64,000 nt of DNA from the NCBI GenBank assembly GCA_964547015.1, contig CAZJKT010000002.1, positions 3,109 to 67,108 on the forward strand, read 5' to 3'. This stretch comes from JAFGCN01 sp964547015. GTDB lineage: Archaea > Aenigmatarchaeota > Aenigmatarchaeia > QMZS01. The notes under the pieces were generated by a model, which was not told the origin of the DNA, did not search any database, and was given only the letters and a program-made list of their open reading frames with translations. Of this stretch, positions 52,022 to 59,468 are shown in pieces. The first letter of the stretch is position 1. Every line of letters begins with the position of its first letter. A program made the translations under genes and the position numbers.

Positions 52022-53008
52022 CTAATCCGCATCCAGCCTCCAATTAGGCCTAATATCCTCAGGGTAATTCCCAACCCCTCTTTTTAATCCCAAAAGGGCG
52101 CAGGCCGCAATCATTGCGCCGTTATCCCGGTTATATTCCCCGGGAGCCGCATATAACTTAGCTCCCCTCTCACGGCACATAATTTCAAGCATTTCCTGCA
52201 GCCTTTTGTTTTGCGCAACCCCTCCGACTAAAAGAAGCTCTTTTTTCCCAACCGCGGCCATCGCCCTTTCCGCAGCCTCAGCAAGCATAGCAAAGCTGAC
52301 TTCCTGAAATGAGTAACTTATATCCGCCTGGGCCTTTTTAGGGGATTTTTCAGCCATATTCTTGAACTTCCTTGTTGCATCTGCCACAAGCCCCGAAAAG
52401 TTCATATCCATGCCCTTAACATAGTATGGCAGGGGAACATACTCCCCGCCTCTCGCCAATCCCTCCACCTTTGGCCCGGCAGGAAATCTCAGCCCCATTG
52501 ACCGGCCAAGCTTATCTATCGCATTCCCGATACCTATATCCTGCGTTTCCCCCAAAATCCGATAATTGCCCCCGATATCCAAGAAAACAACCTGTGTATT
52601 GCCCCCTGAAACATAAAGGACAACCGGGTCGGCTATCGGGAGAAGAAATTTTCCAATCTCAATATGCGCCCGGCAGTGGTTTACACCTATAAGGGGCTTT
52701 TTGAGGCTTTCTGCAAGGTTTTTGGCAATTTTAAGGCCGACAGACAGGCTTGGGGCAAGCCCCGGCCCCTGGGAAAACCCAATTAAGTCAATTTCTTTGG
52801 CTCTAATCTGCCCTTCTGCCTCCTTAAGAACTAAAGGCGCATTTTCCTCCAAAAAACGGGCGCACTCTGCAGGGATTATACCCTCCTTTTCAGGTCGATA
52901 GGATAGGCTCCTATTAATCTCAATGCAATTCTCTCCGGTCTTTTCATCAAAAGCTGCAATCCCCACCCCAAAAGTATGGGCGGTGCACTCAAGTCCTATT
53001 GCTCTCAT
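52022..53008 (-). CDS. kae1: KEOPS subunit Kae1 (tRNA t6A synthesis)
   Basis: A 328-residue ASKHA ATPase. It starts MRAIGLECTAHTFGVGIAAF, has the metal site in NHCRAHIEIGKFLL near 105, YVSGGNTQVVFLDIGGNYRI near 127 and LVGGVAQNKRLQEML near 257, then DNGAMIAACAL near 300. It transfers threonylcarbamoyl to A37 of ANN-decoding tRNAs, with Bud32 as regulator, encoded apart at 18.6 kb. ATG at 53008 was used rather than a TTG at 53017. Confidence 0.97.
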   Translation of the reverse strand: MRAIGLECTAHTFGVGIAAFDEKTGENCIEINRSLSYRPEKEGIIPAECARFLEENAPLVLKEAEGQIRAKEIDLIGFSQGPGLAPSLSVGLKIAKNLAESLKKPLIGVNHCRAHIEIGKFLLPIADPVVLYVSGGNTQVVFLDIGGNYRILGETQDIGIGNAIDKLGRSMGLRFPAGPKVEGLARGGEYVPLPYYVKGMDMNFSGLVADATRKFKNMAEKSPKKAQADISYSFQEVSFAMLAEAAERAMAAVGKKELLLVGGVAQNKRLQEMLEIMCRERGAKLYAAPGEYNRDNGAMIAACALLGLKRGVGNYPEDIRPNWRLDAD

Positions 53009-53072
53009 ATTATTCAAAACTTATTAAAAAGTTATGCTGTTGTCTCATATTTATTAAATTCGAGAAAATATT

Positions 53073-53516
53073 ATGATAGTCCCGATTAGAGTAGTGATAG
53101 GAAGGGAAAAAATTGCCCTGAAATATATTGAGGATGAAATAAAGCTCAGAAACCTCGATATAAGCGCAATACTCTATCTAGATGAGCTTAAAGGCTATAT
53201 CTTCCTTGACGGGGAGCAAGAAGACATCAACCGCGCAATATACGGCGCTCCACATGTAAAGGGAATCATAAAAAAGCCGGTTACTGTTCAAGACATCCGA
53301 AAATACCTTGAAAAGGAAAAGCCTTCTATTGAGCTGGATATGGGGGATATTATTGAAATCCTTAACGGACCGTTTAAAGGCGAAAAAGGAAGAATTGTGC
53401 GGCTAAATGAAGCTAAAAAAGAGGTGACAATTGAGCTTTTGGAGGCGGTAGTCCCAATACCCCTTACAATCTCCACAAGCATTATACGGGTTATAGAGAA
53501 AAACAAAAGCGCCTAA
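53073..53516 (+). CDS. spt5: Transcription elongation factor Spt5
   Basis: A 147-residue archaeal Spt5: an NGN domain (about 1-85, with VKGIIKKPVTVQDIRKYL at its end) and a KOW domain (DIIEILNGPFKGEKGRIVRL near 92-112). It pairs with Spt4 (19.3 kb) and RNA polymerase to prevent pausing. It is divergent from kae1 with a 64-bp gap. Confidence 0.96.
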   Translation: MIVPIRVVIGREKIALKYIEDEIKLRNLDISAILYLDELKGYIFLDGEQEDINRAIYGAPHVKGIIKKPVTVQDIRKYLEKEKPSIELDMGDIIEILNGPFKGEKGRIVRLNEAKKEVTIELLEAVVPIPLTISTSIIRVIEKNKSA

Positions 53517-53574
53517 TCGGGCTTTTGTATAGCTTATAGACTAATATTAACAGACCTATCAAAACAAAAATAAA

Positions 53575-54363
53575 TTATCGAACCAACAGGAAGTTAGGCC
53601 TCATCCCAAGAGTTCTTACCCATGCGAAAAGATTATCTAAAAATTCGCTAAGAGTGTGCGAACTTCTCCTCACAGGTGATTTTATTGAAGTCAATGTGCA
53701 GACCTCGTTGTTTCCGTCCCCAGTCACATCAATGCAGACGCATTCCCTGCCCACAGCATTTTCCTCTCCGCAGGGAGTTGCGTCAAAACATTCAAGGCAG
53801 TTTCTTGGGGCAGGTGTTTGGGGCCGTGGCGTCTGAGGCATACTCATCATAAGCTGGCAGATTTCCATATTACCGTCATTATTGATATCCCGGCAAGTGC
53901 ACTGAAAATTATTTGCGTTTGTCTCTCCGCAGGGAGTTCCGTCAGCGCACTCTGCGCACTGCGGCATTTGCGGTGTGTTTGAAGGGTTTGTCCTCAAAAA
54001 GCAGATTTCGGTATTCCCGTCCCTGTTTGTGTCAATGCAATGGCAAAGCTGATTTCTTGCATTAGTGTCTCCGCAGGGAGTTCCGTCAGCGCATTCAGAG
54101 CATATAGGCATTGATCCCATTCCGCAGCAAGCCATACACTCTCCGTTCCTGCAAACAGTTGAAACTGAGCTTGATTCACAAGTCAGGCTGTGCTCGGTTC
54201 CATCGCAGATTATCACGCAGTCTCCGTTCACGCAATTTGAGCTTATGCTTGAGCATTCCAGATTCAGGCAGTTATCCTGTCCTTGCGCTAAAACCACTGA
54301 GGATGCCGCCGCAAACACTAACATAGCTATACAAGTCATTAAAAATTGCCTTTGTATATTCAT
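53575..54363 (-). CDS. Secreted Cys-rich protein with three EF-hand-like repeats
   Basis: A 262-residue exported protein. A signal peptide (MLVFAAASSVVLAQ, residues 14-27) precedes a region with many cysteines. Three tandem repeats at about 88-122, 136-170 and 189-223 share the pattern ECADGTPCG, a Cys, CxCxD, and a loop DTNRDGNTE, DINNDGNME or DVTGDGNNE. These loops match calcium-binding EF-hand/dockerin-type loops. The C-terminus is Leu/Phe-rich. It may be a calcium-bound surface or adhesion protein. No known family. Confidence 0.6.
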   Translation of the reverse strand: MNIQRQFLMTCIAMLVFAAASSVVLAQGQDNCLNLECSSISSNCVNGDCVIICDGTEHSLTCESSSVSTVCRNGECMACCGMGSMPICSECADGTPCGDTNARNQLCHCIDTNRDGNTEICFLRTNPSNTPQMPQCAECADGTPCGETNANNFQCTCRDINNDGNMEICQLMMSMPQTPRPQTPAPRNCLECFDATPCGEENAVGRECVCIDVTGDGNNEVCTLTSIKSPVRRSSHTLSEFLDNLFAWVRTLGMRPNFLLVR

Positions 54364-54510
54364 AATATTATATATTATATTTATTGAGTCACTTATTCCT
54401 TCAGTTTATGGGTTATGGATAATGAATTAAGCGTTCTACACTACCGCCAACTCGCGCTACTATCCGAAAAAATACCCGGCCCACCCATAAACAAAAAATC
54501 ATGCAAGCGG

Positions 54511-54518
54511 ATATATAT
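54511..54518 (+). promoter_or_regulatory. TATA box of GT4 gene
   Basis: ATATATAT centred about 23 bp before the ATG at 54537. It supports starting there rather than at the in-frame ATG at 54501, which lies upstream of this box. Confidence 0.55.
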
Positions 54519-54536
54519 GTATATGCATATTATCTT

Positions 54537-55772
54537 ATGAGGATTGCCTACTTCGTTTGGGAGTACCCTCCCCTGATAGTCGGCGGGCTAGGCACTTACG
54601 CATCCCAAATGGTTCCCCAATTGGAGCTTTTGGGAAACACTATTGATGTTTTTACAATTAATGACGGAAGCCTCAATAGATGCGAAAAAAAAGGCAACAT
54701 ACAAATACATCGGCCCATTCTCCTAAGGGGAGCCGAAACCCTCAAAAAAATTTCCTGCGAAGAGCTCAAAAAGTGGGGGGACAACGGCGAGCTTTTCAAT
54801 AAAATATTCTCATATAATTACCTTTCGGCATCCAAATTCATAAGCGAGCTTTCCAAGAAAGAAAAATATGACCTTGTTGTCGTGAACGATTGGCTGTCCG
54901 CCATCTCCGGCCTGCTTATCAAAGAAAATATGGATATGCCTGTAGTATTCCATGTCCACTCAACCGAACAGCAAAGGTCAGGCGGGGGCAGTGAACTCAT
55001 CCGCGGCCTTGAAAGAGAAATGTATTTCCAATCGGACCTTGTAATAACAGTTTCTAAGGCTATGAAGGAGCACCTGATAAGCATCGGATGCCCCGAAGAA
55101 AAGCTGAATTCTGTATGGAACGGATGCGTCCCTGAAGAGTACAGCGAAAAGCGCGTGAACAGCGAAACCCTAAAAAGCCTTATTGAGAGATATGATATTC
55201 GGGATGATGAAAAAATCGCGCTTTTTGTCGGAAGGCTGACTTCTGTAAAGGGAGCAGTAAGCTTAGTGAAAGGCTTTCCAAAAGTCCTAAAGGAATTTCC
55301 AAACACCAAATTAATTATACTGGGCATGGGTGAAGATGAAGGCGAAATATCGAGGATAATTAAAGAGCAGGGAATGGAAGATAAAGTTAGGCTCAGGACA
55401 GAATTTGTATCTGTTGAGGAGCGGATCACTCATTATGCCCTAGCCGACCTGTGTGTTTTTCCAAGCACCTCCGAGCCTTTCGGCCTTGTTTCGCTTGAGG
55501 CGATGTGCATGGAAAGGCCGATTGTTGTTGGGGCCTCAGGAATTTCCGGGTTTAGGGAGCAGGTCATCCCCGAAGGCCCTGAGCAGACCGGCGTCCATGT
55601 TGACGGAAACAGCTCCGATGACATTGCATGGGGAATAAAAGAGCTTTTGGGGGACTGGGAAGAGGCGATTAGAATGGGCAAGCGGGGAAGGAAAAGGGCC
55701 GAGAAAATATTCAACATAAAAAAAGTTGCCCAAGACACAAACTTCTTGTATGAGGAGGCCGCCGGAATTTAA
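54537..55772 (+). CDS. GT4-family glycosyltransferase (glycogen synthase-like)
   Basis: A 411-residue GT-B enzyme starting MRIAYFVWEYPPLIVGGLGT, as in archaeal glycogen/starch synthase-type GT4 proteins. It has FVGRLTSVKGAVSLVKGF near 230 and the donor motif FPSTSEPFGLVSLEAMCMER near 306. It is the last resident gene before the accessory island; the stretch after its stop holds the att-like repeat. Confidence 0.9.
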   Translation: MRIAYFVWEYPPLIVGGLGTYASQMVPQLELLGNTIDVFTINDGSLNRCEKKGNIQIHRPILLRGAETLKKISCEELKKWGDNGELFNKIFSYNYLSASKFISELSKKEKYDLVVVNDWLSAISGLLIKENMDMPVVFHVHSTEQQRSGGGSELIRGLEREMYFQSDLVITVSKAMKEHLISIGCPEEKLNSVWNGCVPEEYSEKRVNSETLKSLIERYDIRDDEKIALFVGRLTSVKGAVSLVKGFPKVLKEFPNTKLIILGMGEDEGEISRIIKEQGMEDKVRLRTEFVSVEERITHYALADLCVFPSTSEPFGLVSLEAMCMERPIVVGASGISGFREQVIPEGPEQTGVHVDGNSSDDIAWGIKELLGDWEEAIRMGKRGRKRAEKIFNIKKVAQDTNFLYEEAAGI

Positions 55773-55787
55773 ATAAATTTTGAAGTC

Positions 55788-55803
55788 TGCGCTGGCAGGG
55801 ATT
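55788..55803. repeat. att-like near-copy of tRNA-Gly 3' end
   Basis: TGCGCTGGCAGGGATT matches TGCGCTGGCCGGGATT at 62413-62428 in the tRNA-Gly gene with one mismatch, in the same orientation, and the similarity continues raggedly for a few bases. It lies in the gap between two convergent genes at the left edge of the island. Confidence 0.55.
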
Positions 55804-55843
55804 ACGATAATTGCGTTTATGCGCCAACCTGTAGTTATCCGGC

Positions 55844-55858
55844 ATGTTTAATAAACAT
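55844..55858. terminator. 15-bp palindrome between convergent genes
   Basis: ATGTTTAATAAACAT is a perfect dyad around a single A, placed between the convergent stops at 55772 and 55873. It could be a shared hairpin terminator or a protein-binding site; no T-run follows. Confidence 0.3.
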
Positions 55859-55872
55859 TATCAACCGGGGGC

Positions 55873-57018
55873 TTAAACTAGCGTTCTCACGGCCCATTCC
55901 GTAAAATCCTTGAAAAAGCTGCACTTTTCAGGATCATTTACCAGTTGACCGCAATTGGCATGCCTCTTCATGCTTTGCATCGGGCAAATGCCTCCACAGA
56001 TAAAAACCGCAATGCAGTCCCTGCAACTTTCGTTATCCAAAACAGACCTTGAAAACCAGTTTTGCAGACTCTCTGAGTCTAAGTCTTTTCTGGATCTCAA
56101 AGTTTCATCGAATATGTCCCTGCCAAAATAGATAGTGCAGTAGCCAAGTCTGCCATCCGCAGTGACAACAAGCGTGGCGGTATCAAAGTCCGAGGCGCAG
56201 GTTCTTAGAGCAGTAGATTGATATTTTAGTGCGCTGACGACCTGGGAAGCCGGAGAATTCAGCTTAATTCCTTCCTTTTCGCAAAAAAGAAGGACACTTT
56301 TCATTTTTTCCGAAAACAATTTTCCATTTACGCCCCAGCCATAGTCGTACTGGGGCCTATTGACCGTCAGCGAATCCGGTTTAAGTTCCAATACAGCCCA
56401 CCTGCAAATTTTATCCAAATTATTCAGAGTCGCCTCCGAAGGGGTAATTAGTATAAAGTTCTCGACTTCGTTTGACTTAAGCAGATTAAAGCCTTTCAAT
56501 GAAACTTCAAACGTGCTTCTGCCGTCGGAAAACCTTCGATTCATATCATTTACTTCCCTGGGGCCGTCAAGCGAAACGCCCACCCGAAAGTTGTGCTTCT
56601 TAAAATACCCGACTTTATCATCGTCTATGAGGGAGCCATTTGTAGTAATATGATACTTTGGAATCAAATCGCCTTTATTTGAATCTACATAATCCACAGA
56701 CCTTTGAATGATATCGAACTTCAGCAATGGCTCTCCTCCAAAAAAGTGGATGTGTATTCCTTTATCTTTGGCATCTTTGTTATGCCTTATGAGCAATTCA
56801 AGGGCTTTCCTTAAGGAATCCCAATCCAACTCTCCCTCCAATTTTTTTGGAGATTCAAAGCAATAAGTGCAATTGTAATTACATTTTTCAGTCAAAACCA
56901 ATCTGAGATGATTCACCCTCACTTTTGAATGCTTGACCTGTGCCAGCCTATCTATAAAGAATTCATCTTCCGAGAAATCGGCATCCACAAGAAGGCCATT
57001 TTCAACCAGAAAGTCCAA
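55873..57018 (-). CDS. Radical SAM/SPASM peptide maturase, main part
   Basis: A 381-residue frame from TTG at 57018. It has the radical SAM cluster motif CNYNCTYC near residue 47, the FFGGEPLLKFD SAM-binding region near 91, and a SPASM C-terminus with the cysteines of TCASDFD, CTIYFG, CRDCIAVFICGGICPMQ and NCGQ/KCSFF. The beginning DFLVENGLLVDADFSEDEFF is typical of the region just after the N-terminal domain of SPASM maturases. The upstream frame 57025-57240 supplies that N-terminal part, separated by a single in-frame TAA and the two codons after it. SPASM enzymes modify ribosomal peptides or proteins, often forming thioether or C-C bonds. Confidence 0.8.
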   Translation of the reverse strand: MDFLVENGLLVDADFSEDEFFIDRLAQVKHSKVRVNHLRLVLTEKCNYNCTYCFESPKKLEGELDWDSLRKALELLIRHNKDAKDKGIHIHFFGGEPLLKFDIIQRSVDYVDSNKGDLIPKYHITTNGSLIDDDKVGYFKKHNFRVGVSLDGPREVNDMNRRFSDGRSTFEVSLKGFNLLKSNEVENFILITPSEATLNNLDKICRWAVLELKPDSLTVNRPQYDYGWGVNGKLFSEKMKSVLLFCEKEGIKLNSPASQVVSALKYQSTALRTCASDFDTATLVVTADGRLGYCTIYFGRDIFDETLRSRKDLDSESLQNWFSRSVLDNESCRDCIAVFICGGICPMQSMKRHANCGQLVNDPEKCSFFKDFTEWAVRTLV

Positions 57019-57024
57019 AGTCTC

Positions 57025-57240
57025 TTAGGCCATAACAGATTTTCCAAGATTATCCGGGCATATTGCCTGTGATTTCTCAAAGCACTTCAGTAGCTTTTTT
57101 AATTCTTTGTCACATGAATAAATTGATAGATATGTTCTATGGAATAGAATACAACCATCACCCTTATCGAATATTCTCACAAACGGAGAAAGCTTAAAAT
57201 TTCTCCCCATGACCCTTTGATCTTTGCCTTTGCTCTTCAT
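57025..57240 (-). CDS. N-terminal part of the SPASM maturase, ended by in-frame UAA
   Basis: A 71-residue frame in phase with the following maturase ORF. It reads NFKLSPFVRIFDKGDGCILF, then ELKKLLKCFEKSQAIC, the kind of N-terminal domain (KLSPxVxxFxKxDGxILF) found in SPASM maturases before LVENGLLVD. The reading goes on as A, stop (TAA at 57025-57027), Glu, Thr, then the TTG at 57018. The total would be about 455 residues, usual for the family. Either the gene is newly broken, two chains are made, or the stop is read through. It overlaps the upstream gene by up to 47 bp. Confidence 0.6.
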   Translation of the reverse strand: MKSKGKDQRVMGRNFKLSPFVRIFDKGDGCILFHRTYLSIYSCDKELKKLLKCFEKSQAICPDNLGKSVMA

Positions 57241-58576
57241 AATACCTATATGACTTTCTCTCCAAGGCTTCCTGAATACACCTGAATAAATCAGTAAATT
57301 CTTCCCTATCCATCTCGCGCGTCAAAATCGGTCTGCCTCTAAATGGATCCTCTCCCGCCTCAATCTTATGATGCAGGTAGGTCGCATAGCCAGACCAATT
57401 TACGGTATTAGGATCAATAATTCCGCTTGCTACCGCATAATCCCAGAGTTTTGTGCCGGGAAAAGCCAATACGGGGCTAACCCAACCGGTATCCAGTGGC
57501 TCTTCCTCAATAAATCTGATTGTATCTTGCAGGTCCTGCTTGGTCTCAAATGGAGACCCTGCCATAAAGCCAGAAGCCACTCTTATCCCATTATCCTTAC
57601 ATACCCTTATTGCCTTACGATTATCCTCGACAGAAACGGTATTGTTTTTAAGATATCCCAGGGTTCTATCGGATCCGGTCTCGAAGCCAAAAACTATAGA
57701 GATTACATTCATATCCCCGAGATACTGAGCCGTCTCATTATCCATAGTATCTGCTCTCGAAAAGCATCCAAACATAGCCTCTTTATCCAAGCCTCTTTCT
57801 TTAATCAGAGCGCTAATCTTTTTGACCCTCGGTTTACTCAGAGCAAAATTGTCATCAAAAAATAAGACCGAGTCTATGCCGTATTTGTTTACAAGTTCCT
57901 CCACTTCACCGACCACATATTCAGGCGAAAAGTATCTGACCTTGTTTCCCCAAAATGCAGAACTTGCGCAATATTTGCACGAATGGGGGCACCCTCTTGA
58001 ACTGATGATTTGTGTTTCCCTCGCAATCCTCCCCGTATCGCTCTGGATGGGCTGCGCATAATATGCCATGTCGAAGAGATCTCTGTTCGGATATGGTATC
58101 GCATCCAGATTAGAGATAACTTCCCTTTTATCTGTAGTTTTGATATATCCGGCTTCGTCCCTAAATGAAATGCCCTTTATCTTTCCAAGATTGGTGACCT
58201 CTCCATCATGAGTGTTATTGAGGATATCTAAAAATGTTCTTTCGCCTTCTCCTTTAACCACGATGTCGATATACTCCTCAAAACCGTTCCAAGCGCTATA
58301 ATGGGTGCCACCAACGATAAGGGGCTTTCCGAGATCTTCCCGGTTTTTCCTGGCAAAATCCTGCAGCAAACCATGCTCCATCGTCAAGCATGAGACACCG
58401 ATCAGATCCGGGTCATAGGCCGAAACATCAGAATACATATTTTTTGAGGTGGCTGCGTCATGAATCCTGATATCCAGATTCCTCGGATAATATTTCTGCG
58501 CATAAGAAGCCAGGTATCCTAAACCCAACTTTGGATATCTGGACTCGGGGTTCAAATTTATTAAAGAAACCTTCAT
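57194..58576 (-). CDS. B12-binding radical SAM enzyme
   Basis: A 460-residue enzyme with a cobalamin-binding Rossmann-like N-terminus (KLGLGYLASYAQKYYPRN, PDLIGVSCLTMEHG and IVGGTHYSAW) and a radical SAM core with SSRGCPHSCKYCASSAFWG near 190-208, then FFDDNFAL. B12-dependent members add methyl groups or rearrange carbon skeletons on unactivated carbons. It follows the Nif3-like gene by four bases in the same direction and precedes the maturase. A corrinoid adenosyltransferase is encoded at 26.2 kb, though not adjacent. Confidence 0.88.
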   Translation of the reverse strand: MKVSLINLNPESRYPKLGLGYLASYAQKYYPRNLDIRIHDAATSKNMYSDVSAYDPDLIGVSCLTMEHGLLQDFARKNREDLGKPLIVGGTHYSAWNGFEEYIDIVVKGEGERTFLDILNNTHDGEVTNLGKIKGISFRDEAGYIKTTDKREVISNLDAIPYPNRDLFDMAYYAQPIQSDTGRIARETQIISSRGCPHSCKYCASSAFWGNKVRYFSPEYVVGEVEELVNKYGIDSVLFFDDNFALSKPRVKKISALIKERGLDKEAMFGCFSRADTMDNETAQYLGDMNVISIVFGFETGSDRTLGYLKNNTVSVEDNRKAIRVCKDNGIRVASGFMAGSPFETKQDLQDTIRFIEEEPLDTGWVSPVLAFPGTKLWDYAVASGIIDPNTVNWSGYATYLHHKIEAGEDPFRGRPILTREMDREEFTDLFRCIQEALERKSYRYYEEQRQRSKGHGEKF

Positions 58577-58580
58577 AGGG

Positions 58581-59339
58581 CTATACCTCTACGGGAAAAT
58601 CAACGAATCTTATATCTAAAGAGAACTTTTTCTCAAGCGGTTCCTTTAATGCACTGATGCCTACAGTTTCGGTTGCATGATGCCCCGCATCTATCAAATT
58701 CAGTTTGGCTTCTTTGGCAACAAGATACTCCGCAAGGCGGGCATCCCCTCCTATGAAAACATCCACTTTGCTTTTTACGGCTTCATTTACCAGATGCCCG
58801 GATGCTCCTGAACTGAACGCAATGGATTTTACCTTTGCCTTTCCCAAAGGGAAAACTTTACAGTGGGCATTCAGCACCTTATTGACCCTATCAGCAAACT
58901 TGTTAAGATCTTCCTCCTTGGCCAACTCTCCGATATAGCCTAGTGGAGAATCCCCATACATATAAAATGGCTTTTTGATGGCCATGTCCATTTTCCTGAA
59001 AAACTGTACTGCGTTGCTTATCTCAGGATGTATATCTAGAGGTATATGTGCGCCGTATAGAGAGATACCATTATCCAAAAGTATTTTGATCCTGTTTTTC
59101 ATAACTCCAGTCACCGGTTCGGAGTTGGTTGAAAACATTCCATGGTGAACGATTACAATATCGAACTTCTCTTCAGCGGCGTACTCAAAAGTTTCCTGTG
59201 AGGAATCTACTGCCAAGAGAATCTTTTTAACCTCGGGCTTACCTTCAACCAATAAACCATTCAGCAGATATGGGTCTCTAACTGCATTTATCCTGAAATA
59301 TCCGTCCAGGAATCCTACGACCTCTGCCAATCGTGCCAT
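58581..59339 (-). CDS. Nif3-like dinuclear-metal protein (DUF34)
   Basis: A 252-residue protein of the NIF3/YbgI family. Metal-binding signatures are VIVHHGMFSTN near residue 63 and DAGHHATETVGISAL near 218. The family is often linked to GTP cyclohydrolase-like folds and cofactor metabolism, but its reaction is unsettled. It starts at the ATG at 59339, lies divergent to the 22-residue ORF and radical SAM gene, and is probably co-transcribed with the B12 enzyme. Confidence 0.9.
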   Translation of the reverse strand: MARLAEVVGFLDGYFRINAVRDPYLLNGLLVEGKPEVKKILLAVDSSQETFEYAAEEKFDIVIVHHGMFSTNSEPVTGVMKNRIKILLDNGISLYGAHIPLDIHPEISNAVQFFRKMDMAIKKPFYMYGDSPLGYIGELAKEEDLNKFADRVNKVLNAHCKVFPLGKAKVKSIAFSSGASGHLVNEAVKSKVDVFIGGDARLAEYLVAKEAKLNLIDAGHHATETVGISALKEPLEKKFSLDIRFVDFPVEV

Positions 59340-59366
59340 AATCAAAAACTACCGATTATTTATATA

Positions 59367-59371
59367 GGTGA
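59367..59371 (+). promoter_or_regulatory. Shine-Dalgarno site of the 22-residue ORF
   Basis: GGTGA, complementary to the 16S rRNA 3' end, eight bases before the ATG at 59380. Only two other genes in the window were seen to have such a site, so it argues that this small ORF is translated. Confidence 0.6.
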
Positions 59372-59379
59372 GAACTATT

Positions 59380-59448
59380 ATGGAAATAGCAAAGAAAGAA
59401 GTAAAAATGGGGTCAGTAGATGCCACAAGGAATTGCGGGTCTATCTAA
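59380..59448 (+). CDS. Candidate precursor peptide (22 residues)
   Basis: A 22-residue ORF from ATG at 59380 to TAA at 59446-59448. The N-terminal half is Lys/Glu-rich (MEIAKKEVKMG) and the C-terminal half holds one Cys followed by Gly, in ATRNCGSI. It has a good Shine-Dalgarno site at 59367-59371 and lies only 20 bp before the radical SAM gene at 59469 on the same strand. Size, charged leader with a Cys-Gly core, and proximity to a SPASM-like enzyme are those of short precursors such as PqqA. No homolog is known to me, so this is a proposal. Confidence 0.5.
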   Translation: MEIAKKEVKMGSVDATRNCGSI

Positions 59449-59468
59449 ATGTTTTATTTTAGGTTTTT

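Noticed and set aside
55773..55872. Complete extra tRNA near the island edge
   Set aside because: Only the tRNA 3'-end-like 16 bases are recognisable; no acceptor partner or anticodon arm can be formed.
57025..57027. UAA as a recoded codon like selenocysteine or pyrrolysine
   Set aside because: Those use UGA and UAG. No known recoding uses UAA in archaea, so mutation or a split protein is simpler.
59351..59366. TATA box for the 22-residue ORF
   Set aside because: TTTATATA is too close to that ATG; its distance fits better the divergent Nif3-like gene starting at 59339.
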